Shown here: in pieces, positions 8,988 to 18,047 of the stretch | How positions within the stretch are numbered: position 1 is the first letter of the stretch | Layout: every line of letters starts with the position of its first letter | Assembly: GCF_019222765.1 (NCBI RefSeq) | Contig: NZ_CP078145.1 | Location: 1,550,001-1,614,000 of the forward strand | DNA: 64,000 nt | From: Nocardia iowensis | GTDB taxonomy: Bacteria; Actinomycetota; Actinomycetes; Mycobacteriales; Mycobacteriaceae | Direction: 5' to 3' | Made by a program: the position numbers and the translations under genes | The notes under the pieces: model-generated | Databases searched by the model: none | Seen by the model: only the letters and a program-made list of their open reading frames with translations | What the model was told of the DNA's origin: nothing

Positions 8988-11582
8988 GTGAAGGCATTGC
9001 GTCGATTCACCGTCCGTGCCCATCTGCCCGAGCGGCTGGCGGCTCTCGGGGAGCTCGCTACGAATCTGCGGTGGTCCTGGCATCCGCCGACGCAGGATCT
9101 GTTTGCCGAGATGGACCCGCAGCGGTGGCTGGAGATGGGTCACGATCCGGTGCGGATGCTCGGTGAGGTGCCTGCGGCGCGGGTGGATGAGCTGGCAGCG
9201 GACCCGGAGTACGTGCGTCGGGTCGATGCCGCGGCGGCGGACTTACGGGACTACCTGGCAGCGCCGAGTTGGTTCGAGCGCCGGGCCGGGGAAGAGGGCG
9301 TGCGCGGGATCGCTTACTTCTCCATGGAGTTCGGTGTCACCGAGGTGCTGCCGAACTATTCGGGTGGGCTCGGGATTCTGGCGGGTGACCATCTGAAGGC
9401 CGCTTCCGATCTGGGGTTGCCGCTGATCGGTGTCGGATTGCTGTACCGCTCCGGCTATTTCCGGCAGACGCTGTCCGCCGACGGTTGGCAGACCGAGCAT
9501 TACCCGGACCTGGACCCGCAAGGGCTGCCGCTGCGGCTGCTCACCTCCGACAACGGTGGACCGGAGTCGGAGACCGCGCCGGTGCTCATCCACGTGGCGA
9601 TGCCCGACCAGCGCGTGCTGCGCGCCCGGGTGTGGATCGCGCAGGTGGGCCGGGTTCCGTTGCTGCTGCTGGATTCCGATATCGCCGAGAACGATCCGGA
9701 GCTGCGCGCGGTCACCGACCGCCTCTACGGCGGCGACCAAGAGCACCGGATCCGGCAGGAGATCCTGGCGGGCATCGGCGGCGTGCGCGCGGTGCGCGCC
9801 TACACCAACGCGGCCGGACTGCCCGACCCCGATGTCTTCCACATGAACGAAGGCCACGCCGGTTTCCTCGGCGTCGAGCGCATCCGCGAATTCGTCTCTG
9901 CCGGACATGATTTCGACACCGCACTGGCGGCGGTGCGGGCGGGCACGGTGTTCACCACGCACACCCCCGTTCCGGCCGGTATCGACCGGTTCCCGATGCC
10001 GATGGTGCGCCGCTACTTCGGCGGCGCGCACGGCGAATCCGAATCCGCCATGCTCCCTGGGCTTTCCGTCGACCGGATCGTCGCACTGGGGCGCGAGGCC
10101 GACCCGTCCGTGTTCAACATGGCGCACATGGGTTTGCGACTTGCCCAGCGCGCCAACGGTGTATCGAAACTGCACGGCGAAGTGAGCCGCGAGATGTTCG
10201 CCGCGCTCTGGCCGGGCTTCGATGCGGCCGAGGTGCCGATCGGCTCGGTGACCAACGGCGTGCACGCCCCGACCTGGGCTGCCCGCGAGTGGTTCGACAA
10301 GGCACGCAAGCACATCGGCGCCGAGCTGGTCGAGGAGGCGCGCGGTTGGGAACGGCTGCGTGATGTCGACCTCGGCGAATTGTGGTCCACCCGGAACACG
10401 TTGCGCGCCATCCTGGTTGCCGAGGTGCGCCGCCGGGTCCGCGCGTCGTGGCTGGATCGTGGTGCGGCCGAAGCCGAATTGGGTTGGGTGGACAGCGTTT
10501 TCGACCCGGACGTGCTGACCGTCGGTTTCGCCCGCCGGGTGCCGACCTACAAGCGGCTCACCCTGATGCTGCGCGACCCGCAACGGTTGCGCGCCAGGCT
10601 GCTCGACCCGGAGCGGCCGATGCAATTGGTGGTCGCGGGCAAGAGCCATCCCGCCGACGACGGCGGCAAGGCGCTCATCCAGCAGGTGGTCCGCTTCGCC
10701 GACGATCCGGAACTGCGCCACCGCATCGTCTTCCTGCCCGACTACGACATGTCGATGGCCCGGTACCTGTACTGGGGCTGCGATGTCTGGCTGAACAACC
10801 CGCTGCGCCCGCTGGAGGCGTGCGGCACCTCCGGGATGAAGTCCGCGCTCAACGGCGGTCTCAACCTGTCCATCCGGGACGGCTGGTGGGACGAGATGTT
10901 CGACGGCGAGAACGGCTGGGCCATCCCGACCGCCGACGGCGTCCGCGACGAACACCGCCGCGACGACCTCGAGGCCGCGGCGCTCTACGACCTGTTCGAG
11001 CGCACCGTCGCGCCCCGCTTCTACGACCGCGACACGTCAGGGATGCCGGTGCGCTGGGTCGAGATGGTCCGCCACACCCTGCAGACCCTCGGTCCGCAGG
11101 TGCTCGCCTCCCGGATGGTCCGCGACTACGCCGTCGAGTACTACGCGCCCGCCGCCAACGCCTATCAGCGGGCGACCGCCGACGAGTTCGCCGTTGCCCG
11201 CTCGATCGCCGACTACCGGCGCCGCGTCGAGGCGGCCTGGCCGTCGGTGAAGGTGATCCAGGTGGACAGCGCGGGCCTGCCGGACACGCCGATCATCGGG
11301 GCCCGGTTGTCGCTGTCCGCGCGCATCGACCTCGGCGGATTGCCGGTGTCCGATGTCGTCGTGCAGGCGGTACTCGGCCGGGTGTCGCCGTCCGACGACC
11401 TCTCCGACGTCAGCACTGTCCCGATGACGCACACCGGGTCCGATTCCGGCGTCGAGCTTTTCACCGTGGACACCCCCGTCCCGTTGTCCGGTGCCGTCGG
11501 CTACACCGTGCGGGTGCTCCCGCACAACGAATTGCTCGCCTGCGACGCGGAGCTCGGGTTGGTCGCCGCACCCAACGCTTGA
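8988..11582 (+). CDS. glgP: Alpha-glucan phosphorylase (GT35)
   Basis: GlgP phosphorolyses alpha-1,4-glucan to glucose-1-phosphate, or works in reverse. The 864-residue protein has the N-terminal extension of the actinobacterial/maltodextrin phosphorylase subfamily (RFTVRAHLPERLAALGELA) and the GT35 core, including YFSMEFGV, VFTTHTPVPAGIDRF and the PLP-lysine region CGTSGMKSALNGGLN. A GTG start (MKALRRF) is chosen over a GTG seven codons upstream because of family similarity. In M. tuberculosis it directly faces glgE; here four genes intervene. Confidence 0.95.
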   Translation: MKALRRFTVRAHLPERLAALGELATNLRWSWHPPTQDLFAEMDPQRWLEMGHDPVRMLGEVPAARVDELAADPEYVRRVDAAAADLRDYLAAPSWFERRAGEEGVRGIAYFSMEFGVTEVLPNYSGGLGILAGDHLKAASDLGLPLIGVGLLYRSGYFRQTLSADGWQTEHYPDLDPQGLPLRLLTSDNGGPESETAPVLIHVAMPDQRVLRARVWIAQVGRVPLLLLDSDIAENDPELRAVTDRLYGGDQEHRIRQEILAGIGGVRAVRAYTNAAGLPDPDVFHMNEGHAGFLGVERIREFVSAGHDFDTALAAVRAGTVFTTHTPVPAGIDRFPMPMVRRYFGGAHGESESAMLPGLSVDRIVALGREADPSVFNMAHMGLRLAQRANGVSKLHGEVSREMFAALWPGFDAAEVPIGSVTNGVHAPTWAAREWFDKARKHIGAELVEEARGWERLRDVDLGELWSTRNTLRAILVAEVRRRVRASWLDRGAAEAELGWVDSVFDPDVLTVGFARRVPTYKRLTLMLRDPQRLRARLLDPERPMQLVVAGKSHPADDGGKALIQQVVRFADDPELRHRIVFLPDYDMSMARYLYWGCDVWLNNPLRPLEACGTSGMKSALNGGLNLSIRDGWWDEMFDGENGWAIPTADGVRDEHRRDDLEAAALYDLFERTVAPRFYDRDTSGMPVRWVEMVRHTLQTLGPQVLASRMVRDYAVEYYAPAANAYQRATADEFAVARSIADYRRRVEAAWPSVKVIQVDSAGLPDTPIIGARLSLSARIDLGGLPVSDVVVQAVLGRVSPSDDLSDVSTVPMTHTGSDSGVELFTVDTPVPLSGAVGYTVRVLPHNELLACDAELGLVAAPNA

Positions 11583-11767
11583 CGGTCCCCGGCCATACGC
11601 GGGTTCGACGACGTATTTCGTCCCGCAGCGGCCAGTAGGTGGTCGCACCAGCGCTTTCGGTCCTGCGACGGTCCGAGCGGTTATCGGTGGCCGAATTCTC
11701 CGCTCGAGTGAATCGTCGGCTACCGTGCCTGGGCACGCCCGTACCATTCCCCGACTGGAGACCGCCC

Positions 11768-13129
11768 ATGGCCACCGCCGTACCGACCGAGCCCCGAGGT
11801 CGCATCGACGCGTTCTTCGGCATCAGCGCGACTGGTTCCACCATGAAACGCGAACTGATGGCGGGCACGGTGACGTTCCTGGCCATGTCCTACGTGCTCG
11901 CCGTGAACCCGTCGGTGCTCGGCGACGAGGGGGCGCTCGGCGACAAGGGCATCCCCATGCAGGCCGTGTTCACCGCGACCGCCGTTGCCGCGGTGTTCGG
12001 CACGCTCGTCATGGGACTGTGGGCCAAGTACCCGATCGCGCTCGCGCCCGGCATGGGCCTCAACGCGTTCTTCGCCTACTCCGTCGTGCTCGGCATGGGC
12101 ATTCCGTGGCAGGTCGCCCTGTCCGGCACCTTGCTGTCCGGGATCATCTTCTTCGTACTCGCGGTCACCAAGGTGCGCGAACGCATCCTCAACGCGATTC
12201 CGATGCAGATGAAGCTGGCCGTCGGCGCGGGCATCGGGTTGTTCGTGGCGTTCCTCGGCTTGAAGAACGCGGGCATCGTGGTGAACAGCGACGCCACCCT
12301 CGTCACGCTCGGCGACTTCACCAAGGGCACCACCCTGCTCGCGCTGTTCGGGCTCGTGGTGACCGTGGTCTTCCTCGTCATCGGCTGGCACGGCGCGGTG
12401 CTGTACGGCATCGTGCTCACCGCGCTCGTCGGCATCGTCAGCGGACTCGTCGCACTGCCCGACGGTGTCGTCGCGGCGCCGAAGGGGCTGGAGCACACGT
12501 TCGGTCAGGCGATCATCCACCTGCCCGACGCGTTCACCGGACAGATGGCCGTCGTCGTCCTCACCATGCTCTTCGTCGACTTCTTCGATGCCTCCGGCAC
12601 CCTGATCGGCGTCGCCAACCAGGCCAACCTGCTCGACAAGGACGGCAAACTGCCTCGGGCCGCGAGCGCGCTGGCCGCCGATTCGGTCGGCACCATGGCG
12701 GGCGCCGTCATCGGCACCTCCACCACCACCGCCTACGTCGAATCCACCGCGGGCGTGTCCGCGGGCGGGCGCACCGGGTTGACCGCCGTCGCCACCGCGG
12801 GCTGGTTCCTCATCGCCATGTTCTGTTACCCGATTTTCGCGGTCGTCGCTGGATCTGGGGAAGTGACCGCACCCGCATTGATCGTGGTAGGCGTGTTGAT
12901 GGCGCGTGCACTGGGCGAGATCGACTGGAATCGGCTTGAATACTCAGTGCCCGCATTCATCACCATCGTGATGATGCCGCTGACCTACTCGATCGCTAAC
13001 GGTCTGGCCATGGGAATGCTGTTCTACCCGGTAGTCATGGTCGCCAAAGGCCGGATCAAGGACGTTCACCCGGCAATGTGGGCACTGCTGGTGGTCTTCC
13101 TCGGGTACTTCTTCTTCCTCGCGGAGTGA
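11768..13129 (+). CDS. NCS2 family purine permease (AzgA/PbuG type)
   Basis: This 453-residue transporter has 12-14 predicted membrane helices. The family signature is clear: TFLAMSYVLAVNPSVLG in helix 1, PGMGLNAFF in helix 3, DFFDASGTLIG and STAGVSAGGRTGLTAV in the substrate-binding helices. AzgA-type members import hypoxanthine, guanine or adenine with protons. The ATG gives MATAVPTEPRGRIDAFFG; longer in-frame starts upstream lack similarity to the family. Monocistronic by position. Confidence 0.9.
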   Translation: MATAVPTEPRGRIDAFFGISATGSTMKRELMAGTVTFLAMSYVLAVNPSVLGDEGALGDKGIPMQAVFTATAVAAVFGTLVMGLWAKYPIALAPGMGLNAFFAYSVVLGMGIPWQVALSGTLLSGIIFFVLAVTKVRERILNAIPMQMKLAVGAGIGLFVAFLGLKNAGIVVNSDATLVTLGDFTKGTTLLALFGLVVTVVFLVIGWHGAVLYGIVLTALVGIVSGLVALPDGVVAAPKGLEHTFGQAIIHLPDAFTGQMAVVVLTMLFVDFFDASGTLIGVANQANLLDKDGKLPRAASALAADSVGTMAGAVIGTSTTTAYVESTAGVSAGGRTGLTAVATAGWFLIAMFCYPIFAVVAGSGEVTAPALIVVGVLMARALGEIDWNRLEYSVPAFITIVMMPLTYSIANGLAMGMLFYPVVMVAKGRIKDVHPAMWALLVVFLGYFFFLAE

Positions 13130-13277
13130 ACCCGCCCGAGGGCGACAACGTATAGCAGGAATAAGAACGGGTCCTGGGAAGTTGGGATGCCTCGTGTGAT
13201 AATCGGACCGCAGTCCGCTTCATCGCCGAGGCTATGGGCCATCAATTGGAAACCGAATTGCAGGGATGAGGACCAGC

Positions 13278-13817
13278 ATGACCACGAAATCCGTACTGGA
13301 ACGAGCTACAACAAACACCGAACTGGACGGCGTCGCCGCCGACATCGGCCTCCTGATCATCCGAGTCGTTTTCGGCGGACTGCTCGCCGTGCACGGCGCC
13401 CAGAAGCTGTTCGGCTGGTTCAGCGGTCCCGGCCTGGACGCCAACGCGGCTGGGTTCGACAGCATGGGTTACAACCCCGGCAAATTCTTCGGCACCCTGG
13501 CTGGTCTGTGCGAGTTCGGTGGCGGTCTACTTCTCGCGCTCGGCCTGCTGACGCCGCTCGCGAGCGCCATCGTGCTGGGCACCATGATCAATGCCGTCAA
13601 CGCCCTGTGGAGTCTGGGACTGTTCGGCAAGGACTCCTACGAGATGCCGTTGCTGTTCGCCGCTGTCGGCGCGGCCATTGCCTTCACCGGACCGGGCAAG
13701 TTCTCGCTGGACCACGGCCGTCCGTGGCAGCGCCATGGCTTCGTCTGGGGTGCGGGCGCGGTGGTCATCGCGATCGTCGCGGCAGTGCTCACCCTGATCC
13801 TGAAGTGGACGTTGTAA
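13278..13817 (+). CDS. DoxX family membrane protein
   Basis: This 179-residue protein has four hydrophobic segments. The DoxX signature is present: IGLLIIRVVFGGLLAVHGAQKLFGWF, GxxFGTLAGLCEFGGGLLLALGLLTPLAS, and MINAVNA. DoxX proteins are linked to thiol or redox stress and to quinone-associated respiratory functions, but the reaction is usually unclear. The ATG at 13278 follows GATGAGGA; an ATG four codons upstream is the alternative. Confidence 0.85.
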   Translation: MTTKSVLERATTNTELDGVAADIGLLIIRVVFGGLLAVHGAQKLFGWFSGPGLDANAAGFDSMGYNPGKFFGTLAGLCEFGGGLLLALGLLTPLASAIVLGTMINAVNALWSLGLFGKDSYEMPLLFAAVGAAIAFTGPGKFSLDHGRPWQRHGFVWGAGAVVIAIVAAVLTLILKWTL

Positions 13818-13854
13818 GAGCGAAACCGGTCTCGTGCAGGTGACCTAGGTTGTC

Positions 13855-13892
13855 CCGCGGGTCTCGCCGCCATTCGGGGGCGGGACCCGCGG
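13855..13892. terminator. Bidirectional terminator candidate
   Basis: A perfect 9-bp stem CCGCGGGTC / GACCCGCGG with a 20-nt loop lies between the converging DoxX gene and the small secreted protein gene. There is no T run. Confidence 0.45.
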
Positions 13893-13897
13893 CGCTG

Positions 13898-14140
13898 TCA
13901 CCAGACGTACAAGGCCCACCTGACGTGCGGGGTAAGCCCACAAGAATAATTACGATGCGCAGGGTCCCGCCCGATCTCCTCGGCTGCCGCGAAAAAGCAG
14001 TCCTTCTCGGTGGGATACGTGCCTACGAACCTGCTACCCGGTGGTTGATTCCCGGGTTGATTCGCGTGAGCTGTCGCACTGAGGCCGAAGATCATCATGG
14101 CCGCAAGCCCGACCACGGCGGCGGCAGATTTCGCTTTCAT
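13898..14140 (-). CDS. Small secreted protein of unknown function
   Basis: This 80-residue ORF opens with a classical signal peptide (MKAKSAAAVVGLAAMMIFGL, then SATAHA as a probable cleavage site). The mature part is about 55 residues with two cysteines (in KDCFF and YSCGL), spaced to allow one disulfide. A GAGGG Shine-Dalgarno site precedes the ATG, which supports this short reading over a longer open frame. Actinobacteria encode many such small exported proteins; I recognise no family. Confidence 0.7.
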   Translation of the reverse strand: MKAKSAAAVVGLAAMMIFGLSATAHANQPGNQPPGSRFVGTYPTEKDCFFAAAEEIGRDPAHRNYSCGLTPHVRWALYVW

Positions 14141-14321
14141 GTCGTCCCTCCCGATGAAGCGTTGAATCGTAGTCCGACCGTACGTCGCGATTGCCAATTC
14201 GGCAGCGCGCGCACTGATTCCAGGCAGCCGCATGGCAGTCATGCCACTGATCGCTGCCATGTCACAGTCGGGGATGCTGCGTCGTCGTCTTGTTGTGCGG
14301 AAAAGTCGAAACAAGGAGACG

Positions 14322-14720
14322 ATGATGGGTGTCGAGATCAGCAATCCTGCGGAGCTGCACGACCCGACCGGGTTCGGGTACAGCCATGTGGCGCGGGTCA
14401 GTGGGGAGCTGGTGATCGTGGCGGGGCAGTATGACTCCGATGCCGAAGGGCATACGACCAGTGCGGATTTCGGGGTGCAGGTCGACAATGCGTTCGTGAA
14501 TCTTGGGATTGCGCTGCGGTCGGCGGGGGTGGATTTTGCTGATGTGGCGCAGTTGCGGACCTTCATCGTCGGGCATGATCTCGACAAGCTCGCGATTGTC
14601 GGTAAGAAGATCGGCGAGATCTGGGGTGGGCGGCCGCCGGTTCAGACGCTGACGGGGGTTGCCGCACTGGCGTTGCCGGGGATGTTGTTCGAGGTGGATG
14701 CGGTCGCCGTGCGCGGCTGA
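14322..14720 (+). CDS. RidA family protein (YjgF/YER057c/UK114)
   Basis: This protein of about 131 residues has the RidA layout: GFGYSHVARVSGELVIVAGQ near the N-terminus, QVDNAFVNLGIALRSAGVDFADVAQLRTFIV in the middle, and PPVQTLTGVAALALPGMLFEVDAVAV at the end. True RidA enzymes hydrolyse reactive enamine/imine intermediates using a conserved Arg near the C-terminus. The usual RxxVxxxxLP pattern is replaced by QTLTGVAALALP, so catalytic activity is doubtful. AAGGAG lies ahead of two consecutive ATG codons; either could be used. Confidence 0.8.
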   Translation: MMGVEISNPAELHDPTGFGYSHVARVSGELVIVAGQYDSDAEGHTTSADFGVQVDNAFVNLGIALRSAGVDFADVAQLRTFIVGHDLDKLAIVGKKIGEIWGGRPPVQTLTGVAALALPGMLFEVDAVAVRG

Positions 14721-14844
14721 GCGCGGATTTCGGCTACCTGGCTCGAACCGGTCCGTTGGATGGATCTAGTTTGGTGTGGAACCAGGGGGAGATCTTGTGC
14801 GTCTTATCCTGTGTCGGGGTGTCTGGGCCGAAGTCAGGAGAGAT

Positions 14845-15417
14845 ATGCGAACCGCCTTTGTGTCGCCGAGGGGTGCAGCACGGATGGTGCTGGCCGGGAT
14901 GGTGGTGGCCGGGCTGGTCGCGGGGTGCTCGTCGGGGGGTGAGGCTCCGAAGACGGAGGGGCCAAGTGGGAAGTCGACCAACGGTGAGCGGACGGTCGAG
15001 TTCAATCCCTGCACGGAATTGTCCGATCAGGCCCTTCGTGCGGCGCGGATAGACCCCGCCTCGAAGGACGTCGTCACCGACGCGCCGACCGGCCCAGTGA
15101 GTGCACGGGTCTGTCAGTGGAACGCGGTCGGCGGCCCGTACTTCGTGTCCGTCTCATCTTCGGTCTACACGCAGGACGAAGCCCGTAAGAACGACAAGCT
15201 CACGGGATTTCGGGACGTTCAGGTCGGGCCACGGGCGGGGTTGATCTATCAAGACAAGGCCGACGAAGACAAGTTGCGCTGCTACGTAAGTCTGCCCGCG
15301 GCGCAGGGGATGTTCGAAGTGACTGTCGGCTGGCGGTACGGGGAACCGATGACGCGTGATCGTTGTGAACTCGCTATCCAGCACGCGAAAGAACTCGAAC
15401 CTCACCTACCTAAGTAG
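14845..15417 (+). CDS. DUF3558 family lipoprotein
   Basis: This 190-residue exported protein has a hydrophobic signal ending in a good lipobox (LVAGC) and a Ser/Gly/Pro-rich linker. The folded domain carries the DUF3558 pattern: FNPCTELSDQALRAARIDP, then VCQW and a late RCEL, giving paired cysteines. DUF3558 lipoproteins are common in mycolic-acid bacteria and their relatives, often next to ESX-type genes; their role is unknown. CAGGAGA precedes the ATG. It appears to start the cassette that runs through the EspG gene. Confidence 0.8.
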   Translation: MRTAFVSPRGAARMVLAGMVVAGLVAGCSSGGEAPKTEGPSGKSTNGERTVEFNPCTELSDQALRAARIDPASKDVVTDAPTGPVSARVCQWNAVGGPYFVSVSSSVYTQDEARKNDKLTGFRDVQVGPRAGLIYQDKADEDKLRCYVSLPAAQGMFEVTVGWRYGEPMTRDRCELAIQHAKELEPHLPK

Positions 15418-15500
15418 CTGGTGGCTGTCGGGCTTCGTCGAGCGGCGGTGCAGAGATGCGACTGGGCGCCGTACCGGTCGTGATGGATTCAGGAGGGACA

Positions 15501-15902
15501 TTGGCCGAGACCGAGCAGGCCGATATGCAGGGCATGCTGACGCGATGGCAGACCCTGAAGAAGCAGGCGGAGGGCGGCGAGTTTCGCCTGGACGAGCAGA
15601 TCGGCCAAGATTTGGCCCGTCATGCCGAGCAGATGCGTACCAAGCTGCAGAACATGCTGAACAAGGCCGGTGAGCTCGAGCACCTGTCTGGGTTCGGCAG
15701 CCTCACGTCCGCGGGCGATCTGCGAAACAAGTTTGCTCTCAAGGCGAACAATGGCGACGATTCCGCCGTCAAACGGCTCAAGCAGAGCATCGACGTCGTC
15801 ATCCTCATGAAGGAAACCTATGAGCTCGCCATCGGGAAACTGAAGGAGTCGGATCAGTCCGCCGCCGACAGGCTCGCCGCACTGAACGCGGGAGGTTCGT
15901 GA
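15501..15902 (+). CDS. Small helical protein of an ESX-type cassette (PE/WXG-like partner)
   Basis: This 133-residue, almost entirely alpha-helical protein lacks a signal peptide. Its centre reads HLSGFGSLTSAGDLRNKFALKA, a pattern I associate with small proteins that pair with WxG/PPE-like proteins in actinomycetes. A TTG start is proposed because a strong AGGAGGG sits 4-5 bases ahead; in-frame ATGs at 15456 and 15483 have no such site. It overlaps the next gene at TGATG, so the two products are probably made together as a complex. A YxxxD/E export signal was not found. Confidence 0.65.
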   Translation: MAETEQADMQGMLTRWQTLKKQAEGGEFRLDEQIGQDLARHAEQMRTKLQNMLNKAGELEHLSGFGSLTSAGDLRNKFALKANNGDDSAVKRLKQSIDVVILMKETYELAIGKLKESDQSAADRLAALNAGGS

Positions 15903-17218
15903 TGGTCTCGTTCAACGAGTGGGTCGTAGCGATCGGCGCGGGAAACATCACCGGCTCCACGCACGAGGCCGACAAGAACAAGCGCACCGATCAGCAGTTG
16001 GCCGCCGATGAAAAGGCGAAGTGGGATCAGGATCGCGGGTACGTCAACAACGAGTGGTCGGGATTGTTGTCGGAGTACGGCAGCGACCGGTTCGACGGCC
16101 GGGCGATCAAGGCGCAGGATCCGTTCGAGACCATGTCCCATCAAGCGATTTACGATGCGCTGCAAGGGGTCAAGCCGGACGAGATCAATACCAAGGCGGA
16201 CGGCTGGCGCAGATTGTCCGATGATGCGCGGACTGCCGTCGCCGAGTTCTCCACGGGCGTAAACCAATCCATCACCGAGCACTGGAATGGCAAGTCGGGC
16301 AAGAGCGCGATCGATGCCACCCGTGAATTCTCGACCACGTTCACGAAACTGGCCGCCTCGTTCCAAATGGTCGGGCACGGTTTGGATTTGACGCAAGCGC
16401 ACTTGGCTCAAGCCAAAGGCTCTGTCGGCAAACCCGACAACTACACCATCGGTGACAAAATCATCGATGCGCTTCCCGGGCAGAACATCATCAAGGGCCC
16501 TACGCACCGCGCGCAGGAAGCGGAGAGCGAGGCCCGGCTCGTCATGACCCAGTACTACCGGCCTGGGATCAATGAAGTCGATGGCATCACCCCGATCCTC
16601 CCCGAACCCACCAGCCCCGTGGACAAGAACAATTCGGGCGACCCAGGGAGCAATCCGAGCTCGAATCAACCGAGCAGTCCGGCGAGCGCCAACCCGACGG
16701 GTTCGCCCGACGGCACGGACAAGAACCCGCAGGGCGAGGAGAACAAACCCGACAACCCTCAGTCGACGCAACCGGCGAGCACGGATACAAACACCACGTC
16801 GGATAAGCCGACCAGCACCACTCCGGCCTCGACCACCCCGGCCGGTACGACCAGCGCCGACGATCCGAGCAAGTCACGCAACCTGTCGACGCCCACCAAC
16901 ACCCCGTCGGCCACAAGCCCGGGCACACCGTCCGGCGTCCCCGGCACCCCGAGCTCCACTCCCGGCCCGGGAAAAAGCGTCCCCGCCAAACCCGCCACTC
17001 CCACTCCCACCGCTGCTGCCGCGACCGCCGCCCGAGCCGCCGCGGCAGGCAGGCCGGGTGCGGCGGGCTTCCCCGGCATGGGTGCGGGCGGCGCCCGCGG
17101 CAAAGGTGACGACGACGGCGAGCACAAGACCCCGGACTACCTGATCTACGACCGCGGTTCGGAGTTGCTCGGCACGCAACCGCCCGCGCTGCCACCCGGC
17201 GGCGTCATCGGCGGGTAA
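15902..17218 (+). CDS. WxG/PPE-like type VII secretion substrate with proline-rich tail
   Basis: This 438-residue protein has two parts. Residues 1 to about 220 are helical and contain a WxG turn (ITEHWNGKSGKSAID) like that of WXG100 and PPE proteins. Residues 225-400 are a low-complexity Pro/Thr/Ser/Gly tail, followed by a short conserved-looking end (TPDYLIYDRGSELLG). It has no signal peptide, as expected of ESX substrates. It is translationally coupled to the preceding small gene, and an EspG-type chaperone gene follows. The function after export is unknown. Confidence 0.7.
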   Translation: MVSFNEWVVAIGAGNITGSTHEADKNKRTDQQLAADEKAKWDQDRGYVNNEWSGLLSEYGSDRFDGRAIKAQDPFETMSHQAIYDALQGVKPDEINTKADGWRRLSDDARTAVAEFSTGVNQSITEHWNGKSGKSAIDATREFSTTFTKLAASFQMVGHGLDLTQAHLAQAKGSVGKPDNYTIGDKIIDALPGQNIIKGPTHRAQEAESEARLVMTQYYRPGINEVDGITPILPEPTSPVDKNNSGDPGSNPSSNQPSSPASANPTGSPDGTDKNPQGEENKPDNPQSTQPASTDTNTTSDKPTSTTPASTTPAGTTSADDPSKSRNLSTPTNTPSATSPGTPSGVPGTPSSTPGPGKSVPAKPATPTPTAAAATAARAAAAGRPGAAGFPGMGAGGARGKGDDDGEHKTPDYLIYDRGSELLGTQPPALPPGGVIGG

Positions 17219-17279
17219 GCGAGCCGATCATGACCCGGTGCACCTTGCGCACGACGGCGCGGGCTAGCGAGGCTAACGC

Positions 17280-18047
17280 ATGACCGAATCCCGTTGGCGC
17301 CTCAACGGTTTGATGTTTGAGCTGGCACTGGCAGCGCTCGGCCGTGACCGTCTTCCGTATCCCTTGCGCTACACCATCGAAGGCGTGCAGGCCTACGAGG
17401 ACTACGAGCGTTTGCGCACCAATGCCGCGCAGCAGTTGTCGAGTTTCGCCGGTCCCGATTTGTTCAACGCCCTGAAGGTCTTGCTGGAACCACAGGTTCG
17501 CGTCGAGGTGCACGGCTTCTTCGGGCGCGACTTCGGCCAGGTGGTGCGCGTGCACGCGGGAATGACCGCCCGCGCCGCGACCATCGCGGTCCAATTGCCC
17601 GGCCCCACACAGGAATACGGCCGCGACATCTTGCTGACCCGATGCCCGCCGCAGGCGGTGCCCGGGCAGATCGCCGCGAACCTGCCGAATTGCGTGGGTG
17701 GCCGATATCCGGCGATCAGCGGCCGCCGGTCGGATCTGGACCGGGTCGAATACGCCAAGCACCCGACGCGCCTGTCGCACACCGAGCAGCTCAACCGCAT
17801 CGTCCGTCGCCCGCGCTCCGGGCTCGGCGAAATCGGCGTGTTCGCCGGCGGCGCGATCGACAGCAGGCCGACCACCGACGGCCGCGGCTTCCATTGGATG
17901 GACTACCTGCCCGCCGACGGCCGCTATCTGCTGCACCACCACGGCGACGACGAGTTCACGCTGACCCCTGGCCCGGTGGGGGAGATCCAGCGTCAGCTGC
18001 ACGCGCTCATCGAAACCACCTACCGCTCGGCGGCACCCAGCTGGTAG
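17280..18047 (+). CDS. ESX secretion-associated protein EspG family
   Basis: EspG proteins are cytosolic chaperones that bind the PPE (or analogous) subunit of a PE-PPE pair and deliver it to an ESX machine. This 255-residue protein opens with the family signature WRLNGLMFELALAALGRDRLPYPLRY and shows a central beta-sheet segment (VRVEVHGFFGRDFGQVVRVHAGM). It lies 61 bp after the WxG/proline-rich gene, its likely client. No EccB-E, EccA or MycP genes are in the window, so the secretion channel must be encoded elsewhere. Confidence 0.85.
   Translation: MTESRWRLNGLMFELALAALGRDRLPYPLRYTIEGVQAYEDYERLRTNAAQQLSSFAGPDLFNALKVLLEPQVRVEVHGFFGRDFGQVVRVHAGMTARAATIAVQLPGPTQEYGRDILLTRCPPQAVPGQIAANLPNCVGGRYPAISGRRSDLDRVEYAKHPTRLSHTEQLNRIVRRPRSGLGEIGVFAGGAIDSRPTTDGRGFHWMDYLPADGRYLLHHHGDDEFTLTPGPVGEIQRQLHALIETTYRSAAPSW

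Noticed and set aside
14776..14844. Longer N-terminus for the DUF3558 lipoprotein
   Set aside because: Starting upstream would bury the signal peptide. The ATG at 14845 has CAGGAGA and leaves a standard lipoprotein signal.
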